This document shows positions 5,742 to 11,616 of a DNA stretch of 11,616 nt, one piece after another; position 1 is the stretch's first letter; every line of letters starts with the position of its first letter. The position numbers and the translations under genes were made by a program. The notes under the pieces are model-generated. The model was given only the letters and a program-made list of their open reading frames with translations. It was not told the origin of the DNA and did no database searches. Source of the DNA: Thermoplasmata archaeon (GTDB lineage: Archaea; Thermoplasmatota; Thermoplasmata; Thermoplasmatales; Thermoplasmataceae); assembly GCA_021797385.1 (NCBI GenBank), contig JAJZZW010000048.1, positions 1-11,616 on the forward strand, given 5' to 3'.

Positions 5742-8074
5742 ACCTTTCCAAGTGCGGCCTCCAGCTGTATCCTTTTTTCTACAGAAGCTACCATCTTTCT
5801 CACATGCACCACTGCATCCGGGTTCACTGAAATATCATCTATACCGGATCTTACAAGGAAATCCACAATCTCATCATACTGCGAGGGTGCCTGACCGCAT
5901 ATGGAAACTATCTTTCCATCTCTATGTGCTATTTTTATGAGATACCTTATTGCTCTTTTTACTGCAAGGTCACGTTCATCGAACATAGAGCTCATTTTTC
6001 CATTGTTCCTGTCTGATCCAAGAAGCAACATTGTGAGATCATTGGACCCTATGGAATACCCGTCAACATACTGATTGAATTTATCTGCAAGCACAATATT
6101 GCTCGGTATTTCTGACATGAGAAACAGCTTGAAATCCTTAGTTCTTTCCAATCCATTATCCTCCATTATCTTAACAACCTTCTTTAATTCCTCAACAGTT
6201 CTTGTAAATGGTATCATTACCCATAAATTCTTCAGAAGGTATTCATCCCTGGCTTTTTTAATGGCCTTGAGCTCAAGTTTAAAAGCTTCCTTGTATCTGT
6301 CATCGTAGTACCTGGATGCTCCCCTCCATCCAAGAAGCGGATTGTCCTCCTCAGGCTCGAATTCGGAACCTCCTTTAAGACTCTTGTATTCATCTGATTT
6401 AAAATCCGAGAAACGGAGCACTACAGGTCTGGGGGCAAAATCTCTGCAAACTCTTGCAAGTTCTGAGGATAATTTGTCAACAAAGTAATCTCCACGGCCG
6501 CTCTTGATCAGAGATAGTGGGTGCTCCCCTATTTCAGCCCATATAAATTCTTCTCTCATGAGGCCTATACCGTCTGATGGTAGCTTAGATACTCGAGCCG
6601 ATAACTGGGGTTCACCCATATTTACCAGAACCTTTGTTCCTGTTATTATATCGCTGCCAGATGATACTGGGACATCAGGCTCTGGAGTGGTCGATATTTC
6701 AGTAATACCGCCCAGATATACAAGTCCATTTTTTGCGTCTACTGTTATTGTTTCTCCATCCTTCAGTGTTTCAGTGGCCTTCTGACCGAATGATGATGTA
6801 CCTACTATACATGGAACTCCAAGTTCTCTGGATATAATTGCTGCATGGCATGTCAATCCCCCCTCGTCTGTAATAATTGCTCTGGCCTTTCCCATTATGG
6901 GTACCCAGTCAGGGGCTGTCATCTTAGTTACAAGTATATCGCCATCATTGAATTTTTCCATTTCATCAACAGATAGCAATACTCTGGCAATACCGGATAT
7001 TTTCCCCGGAGAAGCTGGCAATCCCTTTAATATTACATCATTTTCATCTGCTTCCTTTTCCTGTTGCATTTCTTTCTCACCGTTGTTATTCTTCCAGACA
7101 GTTTCAAATCTCGCCTGCAAAACATATATTTTATGATCAAACGAATCTCTTGCCCATTCTATATCCATGCTGTTTCCATAATGCTTTTCAAGCTGTAACC
7201 CGTAATTAGCCAGCTGTATTATTTCCTTATCTGATATGGATTGTTTCTGGGCCATTACAGTGTCTACTACTAATTCTTCAGTGCCACCTGTTTCCAGGCA
7301 TTTCAGCATTTTCGTCTTATTTGTTATTATTTTGTTTGTAATTTTTAAACTATTTTTATCCACATAGAAAGTATCAGGAGTGACAACTCCTCCTACTATA
7401 TATTCGCCGAGACCATAACTGGATTCGACTATTATTTTTGAGTTATCCCCTGTTGAAACATCTACGGTAAACATCACACCGGATACTTCTGAAAATAATT
7501 GCTTCTGAACCGCAACTGCAAGGGCAACACTGAAATGGTTAAAGTGTTTTTTTTCTCTGTAATAAATGGCTCTGGGCGTAAAAAGGCTGGCGAAGCATTC
7601 TTTTATATTCTGAACAACATCATCCTCTCCGTGTATATTCAAATAGGTGTCCTGTTCGCCGGCAAAGCTTGCATCCGGAAGGTCTTCAGATGTAGCAGAG
7701 GACCTTACAGCCACATATATATTCTTTTCTTTTTCAATGAGTTTTCTATAATATTCCCTAATTTCCTGACCCAGGGTGTGGTTAAAATGGGAGCTGAGAA
7801 ATAACTCCCTAATTTTTTCACTTGCATTTTTTAATTTTCTGGAATTATCTATATCTGTGCTTTTTATTATCTGCAAAATCTTATCGTCCAGGTCATTCTC
7901 TCTGATGAATTCCCTGTAAGCAAGACTCGTTGTAGAAAATCCATTGGGTACTGGAACCGATTTTAATTTTACCATTTCTCCAAGATTCGCGGATTTCCCA
8001 CCCACTATTGGCACATCTTCTTTAGAAATTTCACTAAACCACAATATTCTAGCGCTGGATTTATCTGTCATCAT
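5711..8074 (-). CDS. ppsA: Phosphoenolpyruvate synthase
   Basis: A 787-residue, full-length enzyme converting pyruvate + ATP + water to PEP + AMP + phosphate, the entry to gluconeogenesis; some archaeal enzymes also run toward pyruvate. The N-terminal ATP-grasp part has VGGKSANLGEM (24-34), VRSSATSEDLPDASFAGEQ (123-141) and IVESSYGLGEYIVGG (215-229). The swivelling phosphohistidine domain has GGLTCHAAI (405-413) with the phosphorylated His410. The C-terminal barrel has GIGLMREEF (502-510), LGWRGASRYY (581-590), IGSNDLTMLLLGSDR (675-689) and SICGQAPS (724-731) with catalytic Cys726. All key residues are intact. Two ATG codons are adjacent at the start; the TATA element is centred 20-25 bases upstream, so the second Met (codon 8069-8071) may be the real leaderless start. 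The 3' end overlaps the convergent acetyltransferase gene by 31 bases. Confidence 0.97.
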   Translation of the reverse strand: MMTDKSSARILWFSEISKEDVPIVGGKSANLGEMVKLKSVPVPNGFSTTSLAYREFIRENDLDDKILQIIKSTDIDNSRKLKNASEKIRELFLSSHFNHTLGQEIREYYRKLIEKEKNIYVAVRSSATSEDLPDASFAGEQDTYLNIHGEDDVVQNIKECFASLFTPRAIYYREKKHFNHFSVALAVAVQKQLFSEVSGVMFTVDVSTGDNSKIIVESSYGLGEYIVGGVVTPDTFYVDKNSLKITNKIITNKTKMLKCLETGGTEELVVDTVMAQKQSISDKEIIQLANYGLQLEKHYGNSMDIEWARDSFDHKIYVLQARFETVWKNNNGEKEMQQEKEADENDVILKGLPASPGKISGIARVLLSVDEMEKFNDGDILVTKMTAPDWVPIMGKARAIITDEGGLTCHAAIISRELGVPCIVGTSSFGQKATETLKDGETITVDAKNGLVYLGGITEISTTPEPDVPVSSGSDIITGTKVLVNMGEPQLSARVSKLPSDGIGLMREEFIWAEIGEHPLSLIKSGRGDYFVDKLSSELARVCRDFAPRPVVLRFSDFKSDEYKSLKGGSEFEPEEDNPLLGWRGASRYYDDRYKEAFKLELKAIKKARDEYLLKNLWVMIPFTRTVEELKKVVKIMEDNGLERTKDFKLFLMSEIPSNIVLADKFNQYVDGYSIGSNDLTMLLLGSDRNNGKMSSMFDERDLAVKRAIRYLIKIAHRDGKIVSICGQAPSQYDEIVDFLVRSGIDDISVNPDAVVHVRKMVASVEKRIQLEAALGKVQTDPDWDLP

Positions 8075-8090
8075 GTAAATATTTACTCTT

Positions 8091-8100
8091 GATATTTAAC
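8091..8100 (-). promoter_or_regulatory. TATA element for PEP synthase
   Basis: The minus strand reads GTTAAATATC, centred 21-25 bases before the tandem ATG codons (8074 and 8071). No Shine-Dalgarno sequence is present. Confidence 0.5.
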
Positions 8101-8139
8101 TACTACTCAAAATGATAACGATTTTTCGACAATTCACGT

Positions 8140-8152
8140 GTATAATATATAG
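8140..8152 (+). promoter_or_regulatory. Strong TATA element without an assigned gene
   Basis: GTATAATATATAG on the plus strand is one of the best TATA matches in the window. A transcript would start near 8168-8175, at ATG 8169 (7 codons only) or just before ATG 8176 (31 codons). It may instead drive a small RNA. Confidence 0.45.
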
Positions 8153-8175
8153 TAAAAGTTTAGGGACCATGAATT

Positions 8176-8271
8176 ATGAACATGCAAAATAAACATAAAT
8201 TGATTAAGAACACTGTAGTTTCAACTATTTTCAGTATATTCTGTATAAATTTATTATATGAAACGTTATAA
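8176..8271 (+). CDS. Candidate 31-residue membrane microprotein
   Basis: ATG at 8176 opens 31 codons ending in TAA. The product has a polar, basic N-terminus (MNMQNKHKLIKN) followed by a hydrophobic stretch of about 16 residues (VVSTIFSIFCINLLY), the plan of a single-pass small membrane protein. A strong TATA element is centred about 30 bases upstream, slightly further than at the other genes, leaving a leader of a few bases at most. A competing ATG at 8169 in another frame encodes only seven residues. AT-rich DNA easily yields hydrophobic short frames, so this may be chance. Confidence 0.25.
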   Translation: MNMQNKHKLIKNTVVSTIFSIFCINLLYETL

Positions 8272-8334
8272 CAATAAATTTAAATATAATAAATATATAA
8301 CAGATATTTACTTCAAGTGTTTTGATGTGCACAA

Positions 8335-8344
8335 GTTTTAATTA
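8335..8344 (+). promoter_or_regulatory. TATA element for the alpha/beta hydrolase gene
   Basis: GTTTTAATTA is centred about 25 bases before the ATG at 8365. An out-of-frame ATG at 8355 lies in the gap and is ignored if transcription begins at 8365. Confidence 0.5.
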
Positions 8345-8364
8345 ACATAGAGACATGATCAATT

Positions 8365-8955
8365 ATGTTAGAAGACAAATATATTACAATACAGGATTCA
8401 AAAATACATTATATAGAACAGGGAACCGGAATACCCGTGATATTCTGTCATGGGGCAAGATTCAATGCAAGAACATATGAAGAATCAGGAACAATTCAAA
8501 TCACCGCTGATAGTGGTTACCGCGCTATTTCTATTGACTTTCCTGGCTATGGGAAATCCGAGAATTTATCAGCAGATCTTTTTTCATTTATTGCAGAATT
8601 TATGGATGCCATGAAATTAGAACCGTCCGTAGTGCTTGGAGCTTCCATGGGTGGAGAAGCTGTAGTCGGCTTTGCAACAAAATTTCCAGAAAAGGTAAAA
8701 GCTCTGATACTGGTGGGAGCAGTAGGTGTTACCGAAATGGAATCAGAATTAAGTAAAATTTCTAAAATACCAACATTACTTATCTGGGGGAAAAACGATG
8801 CGATTTCCGCGTCTTCTAATTATGAAATTATAATGCGCTATAACCAATCTGCCGAATTTTCTAACATAGGCCGCCAGCATGCATGTTATCTGGATGATGC
8901 AAAAGGATTCAATGATCGCATTAAAGAATTTTTAGAAGAAATAAAATCCAAATAA
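8365..8955 (+). CDS. Small alpha/beta hydrolase, ABHD14-like
   Basis: A 196-residue compact alpha/beta hydrolase without a cap domain. The oxyanion motif is CHGARF (28-33). GYRAISIDFPGYGKS (51-65) is the strand after the first helix. The nucleophile elbow is GASMGG with Ser94 (92-97). Asp145 in LLIWGKNDAIS and His172 in GRQHACYLDD complete a Ser-Asp-His triad. The short length and the 'HGxRF...GTI...GYRAxxIDxPGYGxS' layout resemble the ABHD14/CCG1-interacting-factor-B type rather than larger esterases. It is probably a cytosolic esterase or thioesterase-like enzyme; no substrate can be given. It converges on the flavoprotein gene with eight bases between the stop codons. Confidence 0.87.
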   Translation: MLEDKYITIQDSKIHYIEQGTGIPVIFCHGARFNARTYEESGTIQITADSGYRAISIDFPGYGKSENLSADLFSFIAEFMDAMKLEPSVVLGASMGGEAVVGFATKFPEKVKALILVGAVGVTEMESELSKISKIPTLLIWGKNDAISASSNYEIIMRYNQSAEFSNIGRQHACYLDDAKGFNDRIKEFLEEIKSK

Positions 8956-8956
8956 C

Positions 8957-8970
8957 TTTTTTATTAAATA
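8957..8970. terminator. Shared T/A-rich terminator between convergent genes
   Basis: Six Ts on the plus strand (8957-8962) directly follow the hydrolase stop, and the A-rich bases after them give a T-rich minus strand at the end of the flavoprotein gene. Each gene's transcript must terminate within or beyond the other's 3' end. Confidence 0.4.
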
Positions 8971-9917
8971 AAATGTTTTAAGAAAGGAAGTATATCAAGT
9001 TTTATCCCAAAATCATTCACTGTTCGCTTTACATACTTTATAGCATAAATATTGGTGGGATTTATAATTTTTCCAGACCGAATATTAAAGATCAATCTAG
9101 ATAATTTATAGTAATATCCGAATTCTTTTGATATAGCTTTCGTATAAGCATTTAGCAATTCTTCCTTATCATATTTCTTTATACATTGAAATAACAGCTC
9201 CGCACTTCTCAACGAAGGAATTATTCCCTCTCCTGTGATGGGAGAAACGGTGCCTATTGCCTCACCTATTCCGATTATATTCTCTCTTGACATGGAATCA
9301 AACAGTGGGACCATCCTTATATTTCTAGATGTAATTTTTAAGGGAATAGATTTCCTGACAGTATTTAGATCGGCAATGGAGAGAGACCCTGCACCCACAT
9401 GATATTTATTACCTAGTGGAAAACTCCAGAAATATCCACGACCTCCTTTAAAAAAGTAAAAATAAAAATCCCTATGATCAGATTGATCCGTTAAATATTC
9501 AAGAGTATAATACTGTCTGTCATTCTTAGATTTTCCCAAGTAGGCCCTTGTTATCCCTGTAGCATCAACAATCATGTCCTTATTTTGTTTATCAATAGGC
9601 AAAATTTTTAAATTATTGCTCTCATCCTTTTCCAGTTGATTTTTATCAAATGTACAAAGTCCAGAAGATTCAAGATGTTTTTCCTGGAAATTATTCCCTG
9701 AGAATGTTATGTTTTTTGCTCTGGAAAGTACATATTTTTGAAAATCTACACCGATTACATCCATATATCCCTTCATAATATTTTCATTAGTTGCGTACCC
9801 GCATGGTATATAGAAATCATCCTTCTTTATATCGTAGCCAGAGACGTCAAAGCCATCATTTTTCAGTCTCCAGTATAAATATAATCCTGAAATTCCAAGT
9901 CCGGCTATTCTTATCAT
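8964..9917 (-). CDS. Geranylgeranyl-reductase-family FAD-dependent oxidoreductase (short form)
   Basis: A 317-residue flavoprotein of the geranylgeranyl reductase (GGR) family, which reduces isoprenoid double bonds in archaeal membrane lipids. The N-terminal FAD site is GLGISGLYL (6-14) with Asp29 as ribose contact. PCG at 38-40 gives Cys39 at the place of the conserved GGR cysteine. DATG (118-121) is the second FAD motif. YFWSFP (162-167) is the GGR YxWxFP substrate-pocket motif, followed by VGAG (174-177). GEAIGTVSPITGEGI (218-232) binds the FAD pyrophosphate/flavin. It is about 80 residues shorter than the characterised Thermoplasma enzyme (close to 400), mainly between the cysteine and DATG, so it may be a paralogue with another isoprenoid substrate. 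It is divergent from a metalloregulator; the start is supported by a TATA element 23-25 bases away. Confidence 0.85.
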   Translation of the reverse strand: MIRIAGLGISGLYLYWRLKNDGFDVSGYDIKKDDFYIPCGYATNENIMKGYMDVIGVDFQKYVLSRAKNITFSGNNFQEKHLESSGLCTFDKNQLEKDESNNLKILPIDKQNKDMIVDATGITRAYLGKSKNDRQYYTLEYLTDQSDHRDFYFYFFKGGRGYFWSFPLGNKYHVGAGSLSIADLNTVRKSIPLKITSRNIRMVPLFDSMSRENIIGIGEAIGTVSPITGEGIIPSLRSAELLFQCIKKYDKEELLNAYTKAISKEFGYYYKLSRLIFNIRSGKIINPTNIYAIKYVKRTVNDFGIKLDILPFLKHFI

Positions 9918-9934
9918 TTATTTCAAAACCCTAT

Positions 9935-9946
9935 GATTATATATTA
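9935..9946 (-). promoter_or_regulatory. TATA element for the GGR-family gene
   Basis: The minus strand reads TAATATATAATC, centred about 24 bases before the ATG at 9917. No Shine-Dalgarno sequence is present. Confidence 0.55.
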
Positions 9947-9962
9947 TTATACTTTTTATGTT

Positions 9963-9984
9963 CCTATTCAAATCTTCACATAGG
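9963..9984. promoter_or_regulatory. CCTAT-N12-ATAGG dyad, candidate operator
   Basis: CCTAT (9963-9967) and ATAGG (9980-9984) form a spaced inverted repeat whose centre (9973.5) is close to the middle of the 107-base gap between the divergent starts. CCTAT recurs at 9930-9934, and ACCTAA, identical to a half-site of the known DtxR/IdeR operator (TTAGG...CCTAA), lies at 10010-10015 just before the regulator start. Autoregulation by the DtxR-family protein is plausible but unproven. Confidence 0.35.
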
Positions 9985-9994
9985 CAAATAAAAA

Positions 9995-10004
9995 GATTTA
10001 ATTA
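9995..10004 (+). promoter_or_regulatory. TATA element for the DtxR-family gene
   Basis: GATTTAATTA is centred about 25 bases before the ATG at 10025. The ACCTAA half-site at 10010-10015 lies between it and the start, where a bound repressor would block initiation. Confidence 0.5.
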
Positions 10005-10024
10005 TACATACCTAATTGTGAGTT

Positions 10025-10648
10025 ATGAATTTCAAAAATAATGAGGAAGATTACGTAAAAACAATTTTTTCATTATCTGAAGCCTTTGAGCTGGTGAATG
10101 AACATCAGATAAGTAAAGACCTAAACGTTTCAATGGCCACAGTATCAGAATATCTCGGTAAACTGGAAAAAAAGAAACTAATAAAAAAAGATGGGAGAAA
10201 CATCGCGCTAACAAAAAATGGCTATGCCATGGCAATACCTGTAATCAAGAAACACAGGATCTCTGAAGTATTCGCCGTAAAGATGCTAGAAGTTCCTTGG
10301 GAGTATTCACATTCAGCAGTTATGGATATCGAACATACCATAGAAGATCGATATTTTGATAATTTTATTAAAAATCTTGGGAATCCAATGAAATGTCCTC
10401 ATGGAAATATGATTTATAACATAGCCAAAATAGATGATATCAGTCCATTACAGGCACCCCCCGGTAGGTATAGAATCAGTAGGATTGTTTATGAAGATAC
10501 ACCTGTGTTGAAGAAAATGGCGGATCTGGATATGTATCCTGATACAGAAGTAGAGGTAATAAATGCAGATATAATAATATTATCCAACAGCAATGGTGAG
10601 CTTAAATTACCGTATTCTATGTTAAAAACTATAAGATTAGTGGGATAA
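10025..10648 (+). CDS. DtxR/MntR-family metal-dependent transcriptional regulator
   Basis: A 207-residue repressor-type protein with the full DtxR layout. The winged helix-turn-helix (about 7-67) includes HQISKDLNVSMATVSEYLGKL and KKDGRNIALTKNGY. The dimerisation/metal domain spans about 68-137, and a C-terminal FeoA-like SH3 domain about 140-207. By alignment with DtxR, His77, Glu81, His96, Glu103 and His104 match metal ligands. Asp9 in EEDYVKTI matches Asp8 of the manganese regulator MntR (Met10 in DtxR), while the DtxR Cys102 / MntR Glu99 position is Met100. NPMKCPHG (120-127) is the family's conserved NPxxCPHG. It should bind Fe2+ or Mn2+ and repress metal-uptake genes; which metal cannot be told. 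It is divergent from the GGR-family gene, with candidate operators between. Confidence 0.92.
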   Translation: MNFKNNEEDYVKTIFSLSEAFELVNEHQISKDLNVSMATVSEYLGKLEKKKLIKKDGRNIALTKNGYAMAIPVIKKHRISEVFAVKMLEVPWEYSHSAVMDIEHTIEDRYFDNFIKNLGNPMKCPHGNMIYNIAKIDDISPLQAPPGRYRISRIVYEDTPVLKKMADLDMYPDTEVEVINADIIILSNSNGELKLPYSMLKTIRLVG

Positions 10649-10701
10649 TTTAAATTTATGTCTATTTATAAGAGGTCAATTATTTAAGCACTGAGTTAAA
10701 T

Positions 10702-11445
10702 CTATTTTTTAGCTGGTTTTACCGGTTTTTTTGTAGAAATTGTTCTTTTTTTCACAGTCATATTATTTTCCACAAGGAATCTGTACTTTTCCAGTAAGCC
10801 TTTAAAATTGTCATTTGCAGAGTTAAGGAGTTCTACAGTGTCCTCAAGTGATCTTTCCCTCATTTCATGCATCTGGATTTTCTGCTCAAGATCATAATTC
10901 TTCATTTTAATTTCTGCAATAATATCATTTTTTTCTTCTAAATTATGTTCAAGTGTGCTGATTCTTGATTCCAGCTTTTTGGTAATAAGGGTAAAATCAG
11001 AATTACTCTTTTCCATTTCCCTAAGCTTTATTTGCGTCTCTGTTATAGATTTGTTTTTTTCCTCCAGTTCCTCTTTAAGTTTAGTTATGGTGTCCTGAGA
11101 TGAAGCGGTAGCATTCTCAAGATCATCCCGGAGCTGGCCATTTTCTTCTAAAAGCTTACTATTTCTCTCTATTTCAGCATTTTTCGCTTCCAGCTCCTGT
11201 CTCAGATTCTGGACCTGCTGTTCTGAAGCCTCTAGAGCCTCATTTGTATTAAGTAAGGACTGCTTGACCGATTCATTTTCCTCCTGAAGTTCTTTTTGAA
11301 CCTTATTGTCATAAGCTATTTTATTTTCCAGCTCTTCCGAATGAGATTTCAACTGTTCATTTTCTGCTGCCATAGTTTTCATATTATCATGCATTCTTTC
11401 TATCTGGGCTTGAAACTCTTCGAGCTGTTTTTTAGCGTTCGCCAT
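10702..11445 (-). CDS. Long coiled-coil protein with basic C-terminal tail
   Basis: A 247-residue protein starting MANAKKQLEEF. Residues about 5-226 form near-continuous heptads rich in Glu, Lys, Leu, Gln and Asn. They contain no proline and only two glycines, as expected for an extended coiled coil. The last 18 residues (TVKKRTISTKKPVKPAKK) are a flexible Lys/Arg/Pro tail resembling those that contact nucleic acid. There is no signal peptide or membrane helix, so it is probably cytoplasmic. A structural, chromosome-associated or tethering role is possible; none is shown. The frame is open up to an ATG at 11541, but a strong TATA element lies 25 bases before 11445 within that extension, and the extra 32 residues do not look like coiled coil. 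I therefore take 11445. SMC or Rad50 is excluded because there are no ATPase motifs. Confidence 0.8.
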   Translation of the reverse strand: MANAKKQLEEFQAQIERMHDNMKTMAAENEQLKSHSEELENKIAYDNKVQKELQEENESVKQSLLNTNEALEASEQQVQNLRQELEAKNAEIERNSKLLEENGQLRDDLENATASSQDTITKLKEELEEKNKSITETQIKLREMEKSNSDFTLITKKLESRISTLEHNLEEKNDIIAEIKMKNYDLEQKIQMHEMRERSLEDTVELLNSANDNFKGLLEKYRFLVENNMTVKKRTISTKKPVKPAKK

Positions 11446-11464
11446 AATAGAATATATGTTAAGG

Positions 11465-11475
11465 CATATATAATT
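11465..11475 (-). promoter_or_regulatory. TATA element for the coiled-coil gene, decides its start
   Basis: The minus strand reads AATTATATATG, centred 25 bases before the ATG at 11445, predicting a leaderless mRNA and ruling against the upstream ATG at 11541. Confidence 0.6.
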
Positions 11476-11592
11476 CTTTGTATAAAAGACAGACTCTCCG
11501 CATGTGTCAATAGCAGATGGTGAAATATAGCCCTTTAACATGAAAACATCATTTTCTTCTATTCATTTGTTGCATGAATTGCCATGATTGTA

Positions 11593-11608
11593 GTGTTATA
11601 AGTAACAC
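11593..11608. promoter_or_regulatory. Palindrome GTGTTA-TAAG-TAACAC, candidate operator
   Basis: A perfect 6-base inverted repeat with a 4-base spacer lies about 150 bases upstream of the coiled-coil start, near the window edge. Size and symmetry fit a dimeric regulator site, possibly for a gene beyond the window. No other gene was seen in 11446-11616. Confidence 0.3.
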
Positions 11609-11616
11609 ATAACTGA

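Larger units (their letters stand above)
8075..8364. other. 290-base divergent intergenic region
   Basis: Between PEP synthase and the hydrolase lie the PEP synthase promoter, a strong extra TATA element (8140-8152), a possible 31-codon gene (8176-8271), an almost pure A/T stretch (about 8270-8300), and the hydrolase promoter. No tRNA or other structured RNA was recognised. Confidence 0.6.

Noticed and set aside
5641..7804. Several plus-strand open frames across PEP synthase (5641-5940, 6075-6308, 6504-6785, 6897-7136, 7499-7804)
   Set aside because: All lie mainly opposite the intact, highly conserved PEP synthase and show no family motif or promoter.
9791..9991. Plus-strand frame opposite the start of the GGR-family gene
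   Set aside because: Covers conserved FAD-site codons in antisense and runs into the divergent promoter region.
10032..10235. Minus-strand frame inside the DtxR-family gene
   Set aside because: Shadow of the conserved winged-helix region.
11296..11523. Plus-strand Phe-rich frame opposite the coiled-coil gene
   Set aside because: Antisense of Glu/Lys-rich heptads gives Phe/Leu/Ser runs; no promoter.
11446..11541. 32-residue extension of the coiled-coil protein
   Set aside because: A strong TATA element lies inside it at 25 bases from ATG 11445, and its composition is unlike the coiled coil.
1..11616. Search for a defence system, mobile element, CRISPR array or secondary-metabolite cluster
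   Set aside because: No direct-repeat arrays, transposase, integrase, nuclease or helicase modules, toxin-antitoxin pairs or tRNA-adjacent insertion signs were visible; gene content reads as core chromosome.

Overview
The window looks like ordinary chromosomal sequence from an acidophilic archaeon of the Thermoplasmatales, of the Ferroplasma/Acidiplasma type. It is AT-rich and its genes use ATA (Ile) and AGA/AGG (Arg) codons freely. It encodes archaeal families: a geranylgeranyl-reductase-type flavoprotein, a family 5 uracil-DNA glycosylase, a COG3375 GNAT protein and a DtxR/MntR regulator. Almost every gene has an archaeal TATA element centred about 23-28 bases before its start codon with no Shine-Dalgarno sequence, the signature of leaderless transcription. 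The genus is inferred, not proven. No rRNA, tRNA, CRISPR array, insertion sequence or phage gene was seen.

Left part (1-3668). A four-helix membrane protein (9-464) converges on a minus-strand pair: a SLOG/TIGR00725-type nucleotide-binding protein (459-950) and a short NfeD-like membrane protein (979-1284). The NfeD-like gene is divergent from a PH-like two-helix membrane protein (1404-1853), with a perfect dyad midway between the two starts. An SDR oxidoreductase (1921-2628) and a family 5 uracil-DNA glycosylase (2625-3290) follow as a translationally coupled pair, the only clear operon in the window. A small basic hypothetical protein (3327-3668) lies opposite.

Middle part (3731-8955). A sugar-nucleotide epimerase is read on the minus strand; its true start is at 4651, and arginine replaces lysine in its YxxxK motif. 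It is divergent from a COG3375 acetyltransferase-like gene (4932-5741), whose end overlaps the end of phosphoenolpyruvate synthase (5711-8074, minus) by 31 bases. A 290-base spacer holds a strong TATA element and a possible 31-codon membrane microprotein, then a small ABHD14-like alpha/beta hydrolase (8365-8955).

Right part (8964-11616). A short geranylgeranyl-reductase-family flavoprotein (8964-9917, minus) is divergent from a DtxR/MntR-family metalloregulator (10025-10648), with CCTA-type half-sites between them. The last gene is a long proline-free coiled-coil protein with a basic tail (10702-11445, minus; start corrected).

How the genes relate: mostly single-gene transcription units of central metabolism (PEP synthase, gluconeogenic direction), sugar-nucleotide metabolism, lipid or isoprenoid reduction, DNA repair and metal regulation. 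I see no coherent new multi-gene system. The points most worth checking are the altered active or metal sites in the epimerase and the regulator, the two dyads centred between divergent genes, the candidate microprotein, and the coiled-coil protein.
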